A DNA stretch of 64,000 nucleotides from Saccharophagus degradans 2-40 (lineage in GTDB: Bacteria > Pseudomonadota > Gammaproteobacteria > Pseudomonadales > Cellvibrionaceae): the NCBI RefSeq assembly GCF_000013665.1, contig NC_007912.1:1116001-1180000 (forward strand), given 5' to 3'. The notes under the pieces are model-generated. The model worked only from the letters and a program-made list of their open reading frames with translations. It searched no databases and had not been told where the DNA came from. The translations under genes and the position numbers were made by a program. Shown one piece after another: positions 1 through 9,881 of this stretch. The first letter of the stretch is position 1, and each line of letters starts with the position of its first letter.

Positions 1-1
1 G

Positions 2-64
2 GGCGTCGCGGGTATATCCGCTTTTAGCCCTTTAGCAAATATTGGTATTGGGCAGGGAGTCTAA
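2..64 (+). CDS. possible C-terminal end of an unidentified gene
   Basis: From base 2 one plus-strand frame is open for 20 codons and stops at 62-64. The residues are small and hydrophobic (it ends ANIGIGQGV). It would overlap the stop of the convergent yacG gene by a few bases. The piece is too short to assign to a family, and it could equally be non-coding sequence downstream of yacG. Confidence 0.25.
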   Translation, partial: GVAGISAFSPLANIGIGQGV

Positions 65-273
65 TCTCGCTCAAACTCCGACGACCAACAATCGTCGATA
101 TCTTCGTCTTCTGTAAGCTCTTGCCCTTTAATGGCGTGCCTTTCTTCTGCCCAATCACCAAAATCTATCATTTGGCAGCGCTTGCTGCAGAACGGTCGGT
201 TGGGAAAGTCGGTGGTCATAAGCACCTGTTTTTTACAGGTTGGGCAGGCTACTGCTAGTGTTTTTACATTCAT
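61..273 (-). CDS. yacG: YacG, zinc-binding DNA gyrase inhibitor
   Basis: This 70-residue protein has the family's four-cysteine zinc site: CPTCKK near residue 10 and a downstream C..RC in the segment FCSKRCQMIDFGDWAEE. That RCQ-IDxGxW segment is typical of YacG. YacG binds GyrB and blocks DNA binding by gyrase in Escherichia coli. The start chosen is the ATG at 273, four bases after the coaE stop. A longer reading frame upstream would run through coaE. The C-terminal tail is acidic. The coaE-yacG pair at the end of the pilBCD operon is the usual order in Pseudomonas relatives. Confidence 0.93.
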   Translation of the reverse strand: MNVKTLAVACPTCKKQVLMTTDFPNRPFCSKRCQMIDFGDWAEERHAIKGQELTEDEDIDDCWSSEFERD

Positions 274-277
274 TTTT

Positions 278-1785
<1,508 letters not shown>

Positions 1786-1787
1786 GC

Positions 1788-3005
1788 TTAAATTGCCTGC
1801 CCCATCATGAAGATAGGCAGGTACATCGCGATCATCATGCCGCCAACAAGTATTCCTAATACAGACATAATTAAAGGCTCTAATAACGCTGTAAGGTTAT
1901 CGACAGAGTTGTCTACCGCTTCTTCATAGTAGCTGGCGACCTTGTCTAGCATTGTATCGAGCGCGCCCGACTCTTCGCCGATAGCCGTCATTTGTATGAG
2001 TAGTGCCGGAAACTTACCTGTGTTTGTTAGGGCAACATTTAGTGGTGTACCAGTGGATACTTCGTCCCTCACTTTTTCTACAGCGACAGTGTAGACCGAA
2101 TTCCCTGTTGCGCCTGCTACAGATTGAAGTGCATCGATTAGGGGGACGCCGGCGGCAAATGTGGTTGAGAGTGTTCGGCCAAACCTAGCCATAACGGATT
2201 GGTTGATAATGATGCCTACTATGGGGGCTTTAAGCATCACTCTGTCGACTCCATCAGAGAAGGCTTTGCTTTTCTCTCGGGCTTTTTTAAAGCAAACTAC
2301 GGCTGCGACCACGATGACAATTATTTGTAGCCAGTATTCCTGGGCAGCGTCAGACATGCCAAGAACCATCATTGTAAAGGCTGGTAATTCCGCACCGAAT
2401 GAGCTGAAGCTCGCAGCGAACTGCGGCACCACTTTGATCAAAAGAATCATGGAGACAATGCCGGCAACCACAAGTACTGCGATAGGATAAGTAAGAGCCT
2501 TTTTAATTTTGGCTTTTAGCTGCTCTGTTTTTTCTTTGTAGGTGGCAATCCTGTCTAGCATGGTTTCTAGAGCGCCGGATTGCTCGCCAGATTCTACTAA
2601 ATTACAAAAAAGCTCGTCGAAATATTTTGGGTGTTTTCTAAGCGATGGGGCGAAGCCAGAGCCCGATGCGACGTCGTCTTTAATTTGACGAATAAGCTCG
2701 GCTAGCGATTTATTCTCCGAGCCATTTGATACTATTTCAAAGCTCTGTACTAATGGCACACCAGCTTTCATCATTGTAGCCATTTGCCGAGTAAATAGGG
2801 CAATATCCATTGGTTTAATGGGTTTGTTGCCACCACCAAACATAGGTTTAGGCTTTTTACGGATGCTCTTTGCTCTCACTCCTTGTTTTATAAGCTGGGC
2901 TTTAGCCATTGCTGAGCTAATGCTGGTTACAGACCCTTCTACCTTTTGGCCTTTTTTGTCGACACCCTTGTAAACAAAAACTTCGGTTGTTGTTGCCTTT
3001 GCCAT
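1788..3005 (-). CDS. pilC: PilC, type IV pilus inner-membrane platform protein
   Basis: Polytopic platform protein on which the PilB motor acts to add pilin subunits. At 405 residues it has the normal length. It shows two GspF-type domains (about residues 75-195 and 280-400), each followed by hydrophobic helices. Recognisable segments are FTRQMATMMKAGVPL and the later GRTLSTTFAAGVPL. Its stop lies two bases before pilD, and its start three bases after the pilB stop. Confidence 0.97.
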   Translation of the reverse strand: MAKATTTEVFVYKGVDKKGQKVEGSVTSISSAMAKAQLIKQGVRAKSIRKKPKPMFGGGNKPIKPMDIALFTRQMATMMKAGVPLVQSFEIVSNGSENKSLAELIRQIKDDVASGSGFAPSLRKHPKYFDELFCNLVESGEQSGALETMLDRIATYKEKTEQLKAKIKKALTYPIAVLVVAGIVSMILLIKVVPQFAASFSSFGAELPAFTMMVLGMSDAAQEYWLQIIVIVVAAVVCFKKAREKSKAFSDGVDRVMLKAPIVGIIINQSVMARFGRTLSTTFAAGVPLIDALQSVAGATGNSVYTVAVEKVRDEVSTGTPLNVALTNTGKFPALLIQMTAIGEESGALDTMLDKVASYYEEAVDNSVDNLTALLEPLIMSVLGILVGGMMIAMYLPIFMMGQAI

Positions 3006-3008
3006 GAA

Positions 3009-4730
3009 TTAGTCCTTGGTTACTCGGTTTGCTTCTTCTAAGCTGGTTAGGCCTGTTGCCGCTTTGCGCAGTGCCGCAACCCGTAAGTTAAAAAAGCCGG
3101 CTTCTTTTGCTGCGTCGGCTATGTCGATTGCGCTGCCACCGCTCATTATAATGCGAGATATCTGTGGGGTAATGCGAACAACTTCATAAATACCTACGCG
3201 GCCTTTATAGCCGTTATTACATTTGTCGCACCCTTTGGGGTGAAAAAGTTGAAAATCTTTTCTATCTATACCTATATCGTCGAAGCCTTCTTCTGTTAAT
3301 ACCTCGTTAGTTATATCGTCGGCGGGTATCTTACATTCAGAGCATAATCGCCGAGCAAGACGCTGGGCAATAATCAGGCTTACGGTTGTTGCCACGTTAA
3401 ACGTAGGAACCCCCATGTTCATTAGGCGCGTTAAAGTTTCAGCGGCACTGTTGGTGTGAAGCGTGGATAGCACTAAGTGACCTGTTTGCGCTGCTTTAAT
3501 GCCAATTTCCGCTGTTTCTAGGTCGCGTATCTCGCCCACCATCACAATATCAGGGTCTTGACGAAGAAAGGAGCGTAAAGCTTCGGCAAATGTTAGCCCA
3601 ACTTTATTACTAACGTTTACTTGGTTAATACCCTCAAGGTTGATTTCTACTGGGTCTTCCGCGGTAGAAATGTTTCGTTCCGGGGTGTTTAGTATATTCA
3701 GTCCCGTATAAAGAGATACTGTTTTACCTGAACCGGTTGGGCCAGTAACAAGAATCATGCCCTGTGGTTGATGGAGGGCATCCATAAATAGCTTTTTCTG
3801 AAAATCTTCGTAGCCTAAAGCGTCAATACCGAGCTTTGCACTGGATGGGTCTAAGATCCGCAACACCACTTTCTCGCCAAAAAGCGTTGGGAGAGTGTTT
3901 ACACGAAAATCGATGGCGCGCGTTTTAGAGAGCTTCATTTTAATGCGGCCATCTTGGGGTACCCGCCGTTCAGATATGTCCATTTGCGACATAACTTTAA
4001 GTCGTGCAGATATTCTTGGTGCTAGGTTTGTTGGGGGTCTGGCTACTTCTTTGAGAATGCCGTCTGTTCTATATCGAACCCGATAGGTTTTCTCGTAAGG
4101 CTCAAAGTGAATATCTGAAGCACCTATTTTAATGGCATCTAGTAGCACTTTGTTTACAAACCGAACAATAGGGGTTTCATCTATTTCAGAGGTGTCTTCG
4201 CCTGGTGTTCTTCCTTCCTCGTCGACGGCCTCAATGTCCAAGCCGTCACCGTCTAAGCCTCCTAATGAATCGCTAAGGCTTTCTTCCTCTGCATTTAAAT
4301 ATGCTTCAATATAGGTGTTTAAGATATCTGCTTCGGCAAGTACTGCTTCTGTAGTTAATCCTGTATTGAATTTAATCTCATCGATAGCATGTAGATTGGT
4401 TGGATCTGTTAGGGCTACAAATAGCCGGTTCCCACGTTTAAAAAGGGGAAGGGCGTGATGTTTACTTATTAGCTTTTTGTCGACGAGGCCAACCGGTATG
4501 GAGTCTTTCCTAACTGCTCGTAAATCGCATAGGGGGGTGCCGAACTCTTCCGAGGCTGCTGTGGCTATAGTGAGGGCGCTAATGCCACTTTTTTGAGAAA
4601 GGTAAATAGGGAGTGGTAACTTGGCTTTTGTTGCTTCTTCAAGGGCTAGCCTCGCTTCTTCTTCGTTTAAAACGCTGTCTCTTACCAATCGCCTTGCTAG
4701 ACCGCTAAGTACTATTGCTTGGCTACCCAT
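3009..4730 (-). CDS. pilB: PilB, type IV pilus assembly ATPase
   Basis: Hexameric cytoplasmic ATPase that powers pilus extension. The 573-residue protein has an N-terminal MshEN/GspE-N domain, a Walker A motif GPTGSGKT at about residue 330, Asp and His boxes (PDIVMVGEIRD, TGHLVLSTLHTN) and a C-terminal four-cysteine zinc motif (CSEC...CDKCNNGYKGR) typical of extension ATPases. It is the first gene of the minus-strand pil operon and diverges from pilA across about 360 bases. No retraction ATPase PilT lies in the window. Confidence 0.97.
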   Translation of the reverse strand: MGSQAIVLSGLARRLVRDSVLNEEEARLALEEATKAKLPLPIYLSQKSGISALTIATAASEEFGTPLCDLRAVRKDSIPVGLVDKKLISKHHALPLFKRGNRLFVALTDPTNLHAIDEIKFNTGLTTEAVLAEADILNTYIEAYLNAEEESLSDSLGGLDGDGLDIEAVDEEGRTPGEDTSEIDETPIVRFVNKVLLDAIKIGASDIHFEPYEKTYRVRYRTDGILKEVARPPTNLAPRISARLKVMSQMDISERRVPQDGRIKMKLSKTRAIDFRVNTLPTLFGEKVVLRILDPSSAKLGIDALGYEDFQKKLFMDALHQPQGMILVTGPTGSGKTVSLYTGLNILNTPERNISTAEDPVEINLEGINQVNVSNKVGLTFAEALRSFLRQDPDIVMVGEIRDLETAEIGIKAAQTGHLVLSTLHTNSAAETLTRLMNMGVPTFNVATTVSLIIAQRLARRLCSECKIPADDITNEVLTEEGFDDIGIDRKDFQLFHPKGCDKCNNGYKGRVGIYEVVRITPQISRIIMSGGSAIDIADAAKEAGFFNLRVAALRKAATGLTSLEEANRVTKD

Positions 4731-4914
4731 GCTTGTTCACCCTAAGTTTACCTTTTTCTGTAATAAGCTTAGCTGACTATAGCTATATCTCAGTATTTTC
4801 AATCTATAAACTTTACCATTATTTTGAAGAAACGCTACTAACATACTGTATTTTTTACATTTTTTGGGGGGTAAGCGTGTTTATTGTAGTTCGTTGTCAA
4901 AAAAGGTTAGCTCA

Positions 4915-4931
4915 GTGACAAGAAATGTCAC
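4915..4931. promoter_or_regulatory. palindrome upstream of pilA, candidate PilR activator site
   Basis: GTGACA and TGTCAC form a perfect 6-bp inverted repeat with a 5-bp spacer. It sits about 98 bases upstream of the pilA sigma-54 -24 element, which is where an enhancer-binding activator such as PilR would bind. The half-site resembles the (C/G)TGTC core I recall for Pseudomonas PilR sites. The PilR assignment is inference. Confidence 0.4.
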
Positions 4932-5028
4932 TTCCATTATGGGTTTATGTGGGGAGAGTTTCCCTTTGAGAGAACTATCTAGGCGTTGAGGTCTGTGTTT
5001 TCTGGATTGGGAGGTGGCTTGTTGGAAC

Positions 5029-5043
5029 TGGCACACTTTATGT
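5029..5043 (+). promoter_or_regulatory. probable sigma-54 promoter of pilA
   Basis: TGGCAC at 5029-5034 followed by five bases and ATGT matches the -24 half of the RpoN consensus (TGGCAC-N5-TTGC) well and the -12 half only partly. A start near 5053 would leave a leader of about 35 bases before the pilA ATG. RpoN with PilS/PilR control of pilA is standard in relatives. Confidence 0.5.
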
Positions 5044-5088
5044 ATGTTGATATCGTGCAAGTTACAACACCCCTATGAGGAATTCAAA

Positions 5089-5508
5089 ATGAAGAAAGTT
5101 CAACAAGGTTTTACTCTAATCGAATTAATGATCGTGGTAGCGATTATCGGTATTTTGGCTGCAATCGCGTTACCTGCGTATAACGATTACACCACTCGTG
5201 CAAAAGTTTCTGAAGGTATTGGTTTGGCTGCTGCAGCTAAGTCTGCGGTGAGTGAGTATCGTATTTCTTTGGCTGCATACCCCACAAACAACACTCTTGC
5301 TGGTCTTCCTACTCAGATTGCTAGTAAATATGTATCGAGTGTGAATGTTGGAGCTGGAGGTATAATTACTGTGGGTTATAAGGCTGCTGCAGGTGTTACA
5401 GCTGCTTCAACTATTATATTTCGACCTACTTTTGCTACTGGAACTGTAGATTGGACATGTACTGGTGGTACTGTTCAGGATAGCTATCGCCCTTCCAACT
5501 GCCGTTAG
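5089..5508 (+). CDS. pilA: PilA, type IV major pilin
   Basis: The 139-residue prepilin has a short basic leader and the PilD site G-FTLIELM (cleavage between Gly7 and Phe8, with Glu5 of the mature protein), followed by the hydrophobic N-terminal helix. Two cysteines near the C terminus (WTC... and SNCR) would form the pilin disulfide loop. The start is the ATG at 5089, preceded by TGAGGAATTC; the longer upstream frame lacks leader features. The end of the protein (YRPSNCR) has no obvious glycosylated terminal Ser like group I Pseudomonas pilins, so any glycan would be on internal Ser/Thr. Confidence 0.96.
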   Translation: MKKVQQGFTLIELMIVVAIIGILAAIALPAYNDYTTRAKVSEGIGLAAAAKSAVSEYRISLAAYPTNNTLAGLPTQIASKYVSSVNVGAGGIITVGYKAAAGVTAASTIIFRPTFATGTVDWTCTGGTVQDSYRPSNCR

Positions 5509-5525
5509 TCTTTCTTTGGTGTCAT

Positions 5526-5560
5526 AAGGGGGTATATGGCTTAAGCTATATACCCCCTTT
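5526..5560 (+). terminator. strong hairpin terminator after pilA
   Basis: AAGGGGGTATAT pairs with ATATACCCCCTT around a short loop and is followed by T residues. It lies 18 bases after the pilA stop and ends just before the next gene, so that gene would depend on read-through or its own weak promoter. Confidence 0.8.
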
Positions 5561-5578
5561 CTATTTGTGGTCCATTCA

Positions 5579-7504
5579 ATGCAAATTAACACCCAGCAAT
5601 TTATAGCTACTGCGCTGTTTGCGCTTTCCTTATGTGCTAGTTATGTCGTTTTATCCCCTGGTTTGTCTGGTCCCTTTTTGCTAGATGATTTTGTGCACTT
5701 ACCGAACATGGCGGTAAATGGGGGGGTGGATACCTGGTTGGATCTTAAGCGTTTTGTCTTTTCTATAGATACTTCAACGGGTAGGCCGTTGAGTTTGCTT
5801 ACGTTTTTGATTAATGATTACACTTGGCCCTCCGATCCATACTCGTTTAAATACACTAACTTATTGATTCATTTGTTGAACGGTGTTTTGGTGTTTGTTT
5901 TTTGTAGGCAGCTTTTGTTTGCCCTTAATAGTGGCAACTCTGGAGTTAATCGGTTGCCTCTATTTCTGCCACTGCTTGTAATGTTTTTGTGGTTGATACA
6001 CCCACTGCAAATTTCTTCTGTTTTTATGGTGATTCAGAGGATGACCCTGCTGATGGGCACTGTATCGTTGCTGTGTCTGATAGTGTTTATGAGCTGCAGG
6101 TCTCGAGTTTTTAATGTTAAAGATGCTTGGATCTGGGGGTTAACTTTATTGTTTGGTTTTTTATTGGCTTTAGGAATGCTGATAAAAGAAACCGTTTTAA
6201 TGGTCTTGGTGTATGTGTTTGTTATTGAGTACACCCTTTTTTCTAATGGGAGGCAAGGGTGGCCTAAGTGGGCCCATAAACTAATTTGTTTCGTGGGAGT
6301 GTTGGGTTTGGCCTTACCTGTGTTCTATTATTTTGCCAGACTAGACTATATGAATGAGCTCTGGAGTCGTCGAGATTTCAGTGCTACTGAGCGAATGCTC
6401 AGTGAGTCGAGAGTTTTATTGGAGTATTTAAAAGGTACTTTGATTCCTTCGATGACTGCTAGCCCTTATCATGATGATTTTGAACCGTCCAGCGGGCTGT
6501 TTCAGCCATTTTCTACCTTTTTATGTGTAGTTGTAATTTCTTTTCTTTTAGGTGCGGCATTATATTTTAGGAGAGTGTTTTTAGTTTCATTCCCTATTTT
6601 TTGGTTTTTTGGGGGGCATTATTTGGAGTCAACCTTTTTACCAATTGAGCTTTATTTTGAACACAGGAATTATTTGCCAATACTAGGGGTTTTTATTGCG
6701 TTGGCGTTTGGTGTGGCTCGCTGTGAGGGGCGGCTTAAGCTGTTGCTTAGAGCTGCTGTAGGCGTTTACGTGGCCCTTTGTCTTGGTTTGGCTTTACTAG
6801 CATCCGCCCTTTGGGGGGACTCCGTTGCGCAAGCAAAGGTCTGGGCTGCAGAGCATCCTAATTCTAAGCGGGCGCAAGATCAGTTATTAAATCATTACAT
6901 TAATATTGGTGACGCAGACGGTATAGATGGTGTTGTAAAGAATGTTATCTCAGTTCATGGTGATGAGTTACCTTCATTGCTTGTGGCATATTGGGTCCAG
7001 CAGTGTGTAAGGAAGGGTGAGATCACCTATGTGACTCGGGATAGAATTTTTTCCTTGGCTGAAAAGCAAATAATTAATGTTGGGGCGGCGCAGATGTTAA
7101 AAACATTTGATGCTGAGATAGGTCGAGAGCAATGTGTAGGGGTTGGCCCTAGCTTTTTGGTGGAGCTGGTCGGTACTATGCGAGAGGCTGGGAAGCTTGA
7201 GGGGGAGGTGATCCCTATAATTATTGCAATGCAAACTTTAGCTCGTGCTCATATACGGTTGCAGGAGGTAGAGGTTGGGGTAAAAATTCTTGGTGATGCT
7301 TATGAGGTAATGCCAAGGTATGACCTGCGTTTGCTGCAAGCTTATTATTCTGCGCAAATAGGAGATTTTGAGTTAGCTAAGCATTATGTAGAAGAGGCTA
7401 GATTGGCCCCAAAACATAATAGATATTCTCATCTATACAAAGAGGAGGATATCAAGGTAACGGAGGAGAGAATTAGACGCTTAGCCGAGGGGCGGACGTT
7501 TTAA
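5579..7504 (+). CDS. polytopic membrane protein, GT-C-like glycosyltransferase with C-terminal helical repeats
   Basis: The protein has 641 residues from the ATG at 5579; a GTG four codons earlier is possible, and neither has a clear ribosome site. About the first 430 residues hold some ten hydrophobic helices, and the rest is soluble and TPR-like. An early loop after the first helix has LLDDF, resembling the acidic motif of GT-C transferases. A long conserved block (FEHRNYLPILG) and an IQRMT segment recur in the protein at 13453-15195, so the two are paralogues. Its position right after pilA matches pilin glycosyltransferases (TfpO, TfpW type), but I see no PglL/Wzy signature. Pilin glycan transfer is inference. 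The last 24 bases overlap the convergent flippase-like gene. Confidence 0.7.
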   Translation: MQINTQQFIATALFALSLCASYVVLSPGLSGPFLLDDFVHLPNMAVNGGVDTWLDLKRFVFSIDTSTGRPLSLLTFLINDYTWPSDPYSFKYTNLLIHLLNGVLVFVFCRQLLFALNSGNSGVNRLPLFLPLLVMFLWLIHPLQISSVFMVIQRMTLLMGTVSLLCLIVFMSCRSRVFNVKDAWIWGLTLLFGFLLALGMLIKETVLMVLVYVFVIEYTLFSNGRQGWPKWAHKLICFVGVLGLALPVFYYFARLDYMNELWSRRDFSATERMLSESRVLLEYLKGTLIPSMTASPYHDDFEPSSGLFQPFSTFLCVVVISFLLGAALYFRRVFLVSFPIFWFFGGHYLESTFLPIELYFEHRNYLPILGVFIALAFGVARCEGRLKLLLRAAVGVYVALCLGLALLASALWGDSVAQAKVWAAEHPNSKRAQDQLLNHYINIGDADGIDGVVKNVISVHGDELPSLLVAYWVQQCVRKGEITYVTRDRIFSLAEKQIINVGAAQMLKTFDAEIGREQCVGVGPSFLVELVGTMREAGKLEGEVIPIIIAMQTLARAHIRLQEVEVGVKILGDAYEVMPRYDLRLLQAYYSAQIGDFELAKHYVEEARLAPKHNRYSHLYKEEDIKVTEERIRRLAEGRTF

Positions 7505-8425
7505 GTATTGTATTGTGAGTGCAGAGATAAACAGGCTAAGCTCTGAAGTGAAAAACCAAATTCTGGCCAATATCGCGATCGCGATCGCGTCTTGATTCGA
7601 ATAGCCTAGTATCAGAAGCAGGCTAACCATCGCGCCTTCTCGTGCTCCTAACCCGCCGGGAGCAATGAGAGTTAATATGCCTATTATAGCGCTTGCTCCA
7701 AACACTGCCGCTAGAATGGCGGGAGGGGGAGAACTCGTCGTCGCCCCCACTAAGCAGAAATATCCTGCGCCCCATAAAATCCAAGTTGCTGATCCGGCGC
7801 ATAGTAGAGACGAGGATCTAGTTAGGCGGTAGGCTAGGGTGGTGCATAAAATTATTACTATGAGGCAGCCTATTGTAAGAATGAGGTTAGGTGGTGAGTG
7901 AGAGGATTTGTTAAATAAAAATATGGCGAAGAGAAAAAGGCTGACGGTTGCGCCTGCTAAAAGTGTAGCTACCTGATATTTAACTAGTGACTTTCCAATG
8001 GTGTTAATGTCTAAATTGTACTCTTTATGAATTATTGCCCCCCTTCCAATTAGCATCCAGATCTTTCCCGGAATATATTTGCCTAAAATACTTAGGTTTG
8101 CTGAAGTGTAGGCGTCAACATATTTAATGTTATTGGATGGGATTGAAGATTTCCATGCTTGGGCATCAGCTAGGTGTCCGGCCATCAATAGAGTGAAGCT
8201 GACACCTAGTAAGGTGTAAGATTTAATTTCGGGAATTGCTGTGAGATTAATTTGGTGTAAAAAATAGAGAACCCCAACTAGACTGGCTAAATAGAATAGT
8301 TTTAAGGTCCAGCTCAGCTTGGGCGAGAGGTTAATATTGTTTTCCTTTGTAGGGGGCTTTATCTTTAATTTTGACGCAGGGGGCGCCAACTGCAATTGAA
8401 TTGGAGGGGATGTTTTTGCTAACAA
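7481..8425 (-). CDS. flippase-like integral membrane protein (UPF0104 / LPG-synthase TM family)
   Basis: The 314-residue polytopic protein carries the family signatures GKYIPGKIW (about residue 115) and APGGLGAREG (about residue 255). Proteins of this family (AglD, lysylphosphatidylglycerol synthase membrane part) occur in glycan and lipid-linked sugar loci, where a translocation role is often proposed but rarely proven. The TTG start at 8425 has a good TAGGAG nine bases upstream and overlaps the preceding acyltransferase by 95 bases. The first 35 residues are polar and unusual for the family, so an internal start cannot be excluded. It is the last gene of the minus-strand island. Confidence 0.75.
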   Translation of the reverse strand: MLAKTSPPIQLQLAPPASKLKIKPPTKENNINLSPKLSWTLKLFYLASLVGVLYFLHQINLTAIPEIKSYTLLGVSFTLLMAGHLADAQAWKSSIPSNNIKYVDAYTSANLSILGKYIPGKIWMLIGRGAIIHKEYNLDINTIGKSLVKYQVATLLAGATVSLFLFAIFLFNKSSHSPPNLILTIGCLIVIILCTTLAYRLTRSSSLLCAGSATWILWGAGYFCLVGATTSSPPPAILAAVFGASAIIGILTLIAPGGLGAREGAMVSLLLILGYSNQDAIAIAILARIWFFTSELSLFISALTIQYLKRPPLG

Positions 8426-8870
8426 CAGAGTTGGCTCCTATTGCAACATTGTCTCCAATTTTGACTCCCGGCAGCACAACGCTATTCATGCCTATCCAAA
8501 CGTTGTTGCCTATTTCTATTGGGTTGGCGCCAACCCATTTACTGTAGTCATTAATATCGTGATTTGAGCTAATCAGGCCTACGCCAGGACCAATCAAAAC
8601 GTTGTTTCCTAGTTTTATACCAGATCTTCCTTGGATGTAGCAGTTGGGGCTAAGCCCTGGCGCTGAGTTAAGCCCAATTGTGATGTTTTTGGGGTAGAGG
8701 CACCTAGATGTGAAGTGAACTGGCCAAGGTGTTAGGAAGTTTATCCCGAGTAATTTTTGGAATATAAAATAATAGGCCAGAACATAGGTGGGGTATATTT
8801 CTGCTTTGGGGTAGACCCACCTCAGCCAGAAAAGCAGCGGTTCAGATATTCTTGCAGCCAATTTAAGCAT
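8331..8870 (-). CDS. hexapeptide-repeat (LbH) acyltransferase
   Basis: The 179-residue protein has a C-terminal left-handed beta-helix made of repeats such as IGLNSA, IKLGNN, IEIGNNVWIG and VKIGDNVAIG. It also has the SSNHD segment with the catalytic-type His of the LacA/NodL/WcaF acetyltransferases. It probably O- or N-acetylates a sugar of the island glycan; the exact acceptor cannot be read. The hydrophobic N-terminal stretch (YVLAYYFIFQKLLG) suggests membrane association. It overlaps the next gene by 95 bases. Confidence 0.8.
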   Translation of the reverse strand: MLKLAARISEPLLFWLRWVYPKAEIYPTYVLAYYFIFQKLLGINFLTPWPVHFTSRCLYPKNITIGLNSAPGLSPNCYIQGRSGIKLGNNVLIGPGVGLISSNHDINDYSKWVGANPIEIGNNVWIGMNSVVLPGVKIGDNVAIGANSVVSKNIPSNSIAVGAPCVKIKDKAPYKGKQY

Positions 8871-8908
8871 GTGGTTTTTGCCTAGCCTATGATAGTCATT
8901 CCATGGTT

Positions 8909-9865
8909 TTACTTTAAGTTTTTATTGCTTTCCATGTCAAACCACATGGCAAATAGTAAAAATTGCACACCCATAATACTAAGAAACGCAGCGAACAGTG
9001 CACTAGTATCTGCAACTGCATAGCCAAGCATTCGGGTTATAACTAAATCTAGGCCTAATAGTGCGCCGGGTATAAATAAGATGAAACCAAATAGGTAGAA
9101 AAATAGTAGGGGGTGAAAATCTCGAATTATGTATTTCTCTTTCATTCGGTATACGAATAATCTCAATAACAAAAAGGCTAAGCGAGGAATCATTCGAATG
9201 GGTTTTACTCCAGACTGTTCGCCAACATTATAAACAGGAGCTACTGGTACATCTTTAACTTTAAAGTTGTAAATATTTAGTTTGACAAGTAGGTCATTCG
9301 GTTGGCCGTAGCGCTTGTACATCTCATCCCATTGAATGGTCTTGAGGGCCTTTTTGTTTATTGCTGTGTACCCCGATTGAGAGTCTGCTATGTGCCAATA
9401 GCCTGAGGCGATCTTCGTAAGAAGTGATAGTATGGAGTTTCCAATATAGCGAACCCGCGGAATCATATTCCAAGCGTCACCAGTAAAGAGACGGTTGCCT
9501 TTGGAGTAGTCGTAACCTTCATCTACTACTGGGGCAAGTATGTCGGGAAGATCTTCAGGTGCCATTTGCGCATCGCCGGCCATAACTACGGCTACGTCAA
9601 CCTCCTCTGCAGCGGCTTGTTTATAACCGCTTGCTATCGCTGCGCCAACGCCAGAATTGATTTCGTGCTCTATAAGTAAATATTTTTCAGGGGTGGCACT
9701 GGTGGAGATCCAGTTTTGAGTTACCTCTACAGTTTTGTCGAGGCTTTTGTCGTCAATAATATAAACTCTATCAACATATTCTGGCAGTGTGCTTAACACT
9801 TTAACTATTTGGCTTTCTTCATTGTAGCAGGGCACAACGATTGCTAGAGTTTGATTCTTATACAT
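8909..9865 (-). CDS. GT2 glycosyltransferase, dolichol-phosphate-mannose-synthase-like
   Basis: The 318-residue protein has an N-terminal GT-A domain (AIVVPCYNEES, then YIIDDKS and the MAGDAQM acidic motif) and two C-terminal transmembrane helices (about residues 250-305), the DPM/DPG architecture. Such enzymes move a sugar from a nucleotide donor to a polyprenyl-phosphate on the cytosolic face, giving a lipid-linked donor for membrane GT-C enzymes. That suits the two GT-C-like proteins of this island, although the sugar is unknown. The WbpE-like gene ends 16 bases upstream. Confidence 0.88.
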   Translation of the reverse strand: MYKNQTLAIVVPCYNEESQIVKVLSTLPEYVDRVYIIDDKSLDKTVEVTQNWISTSATPEKYLLIEHEINSGVGAAIASGYKQAAAEEVDVAVVMAGDAQMAPEDLPDILAPVVDEGYDYSKGNRLFTGDAWNMIPRVRYIGNSILSLLTKIASGYWHIADSQSGYTAINKKALKTIQWDEMYKRYGQPNDLLVKLNIYNFKVKDVPVAPVYNVGEQSGVKPIRMIPRLAFLLLRLFVYRMKEKYIIRDFHPLLFFYLFGFILFIPGALLGLDLVITRMLGYAVADTSALFAAFLSIMGVQFLLFAMWFDMESNKNLK

Positions 9866-9881
9866 TGCTTTTCCACTTTTG

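Larger units (their letters stand above)
4731..5088. other. pilB-pilA divergent intergenic region
   Basis: This is 358 bases between the divergent pilB and pilA genes with no convincing coding content. It holds a GTGACA-N5-TGTCAC palindrome and a probable sigma-54 promoter for pilA, listed separately. The pilB promoter must also lie here, but I could not pick a clear -35/-10 pair for it. Confidence 0.6.

Noticed and set aside
7572-7590. GCGATC tandem repeat in the flippase-like gene
   Set aside because: It encodes a simple Ala-Ile repeat in a membrane helix (AIAIAI); no second copy or functional context was seen.
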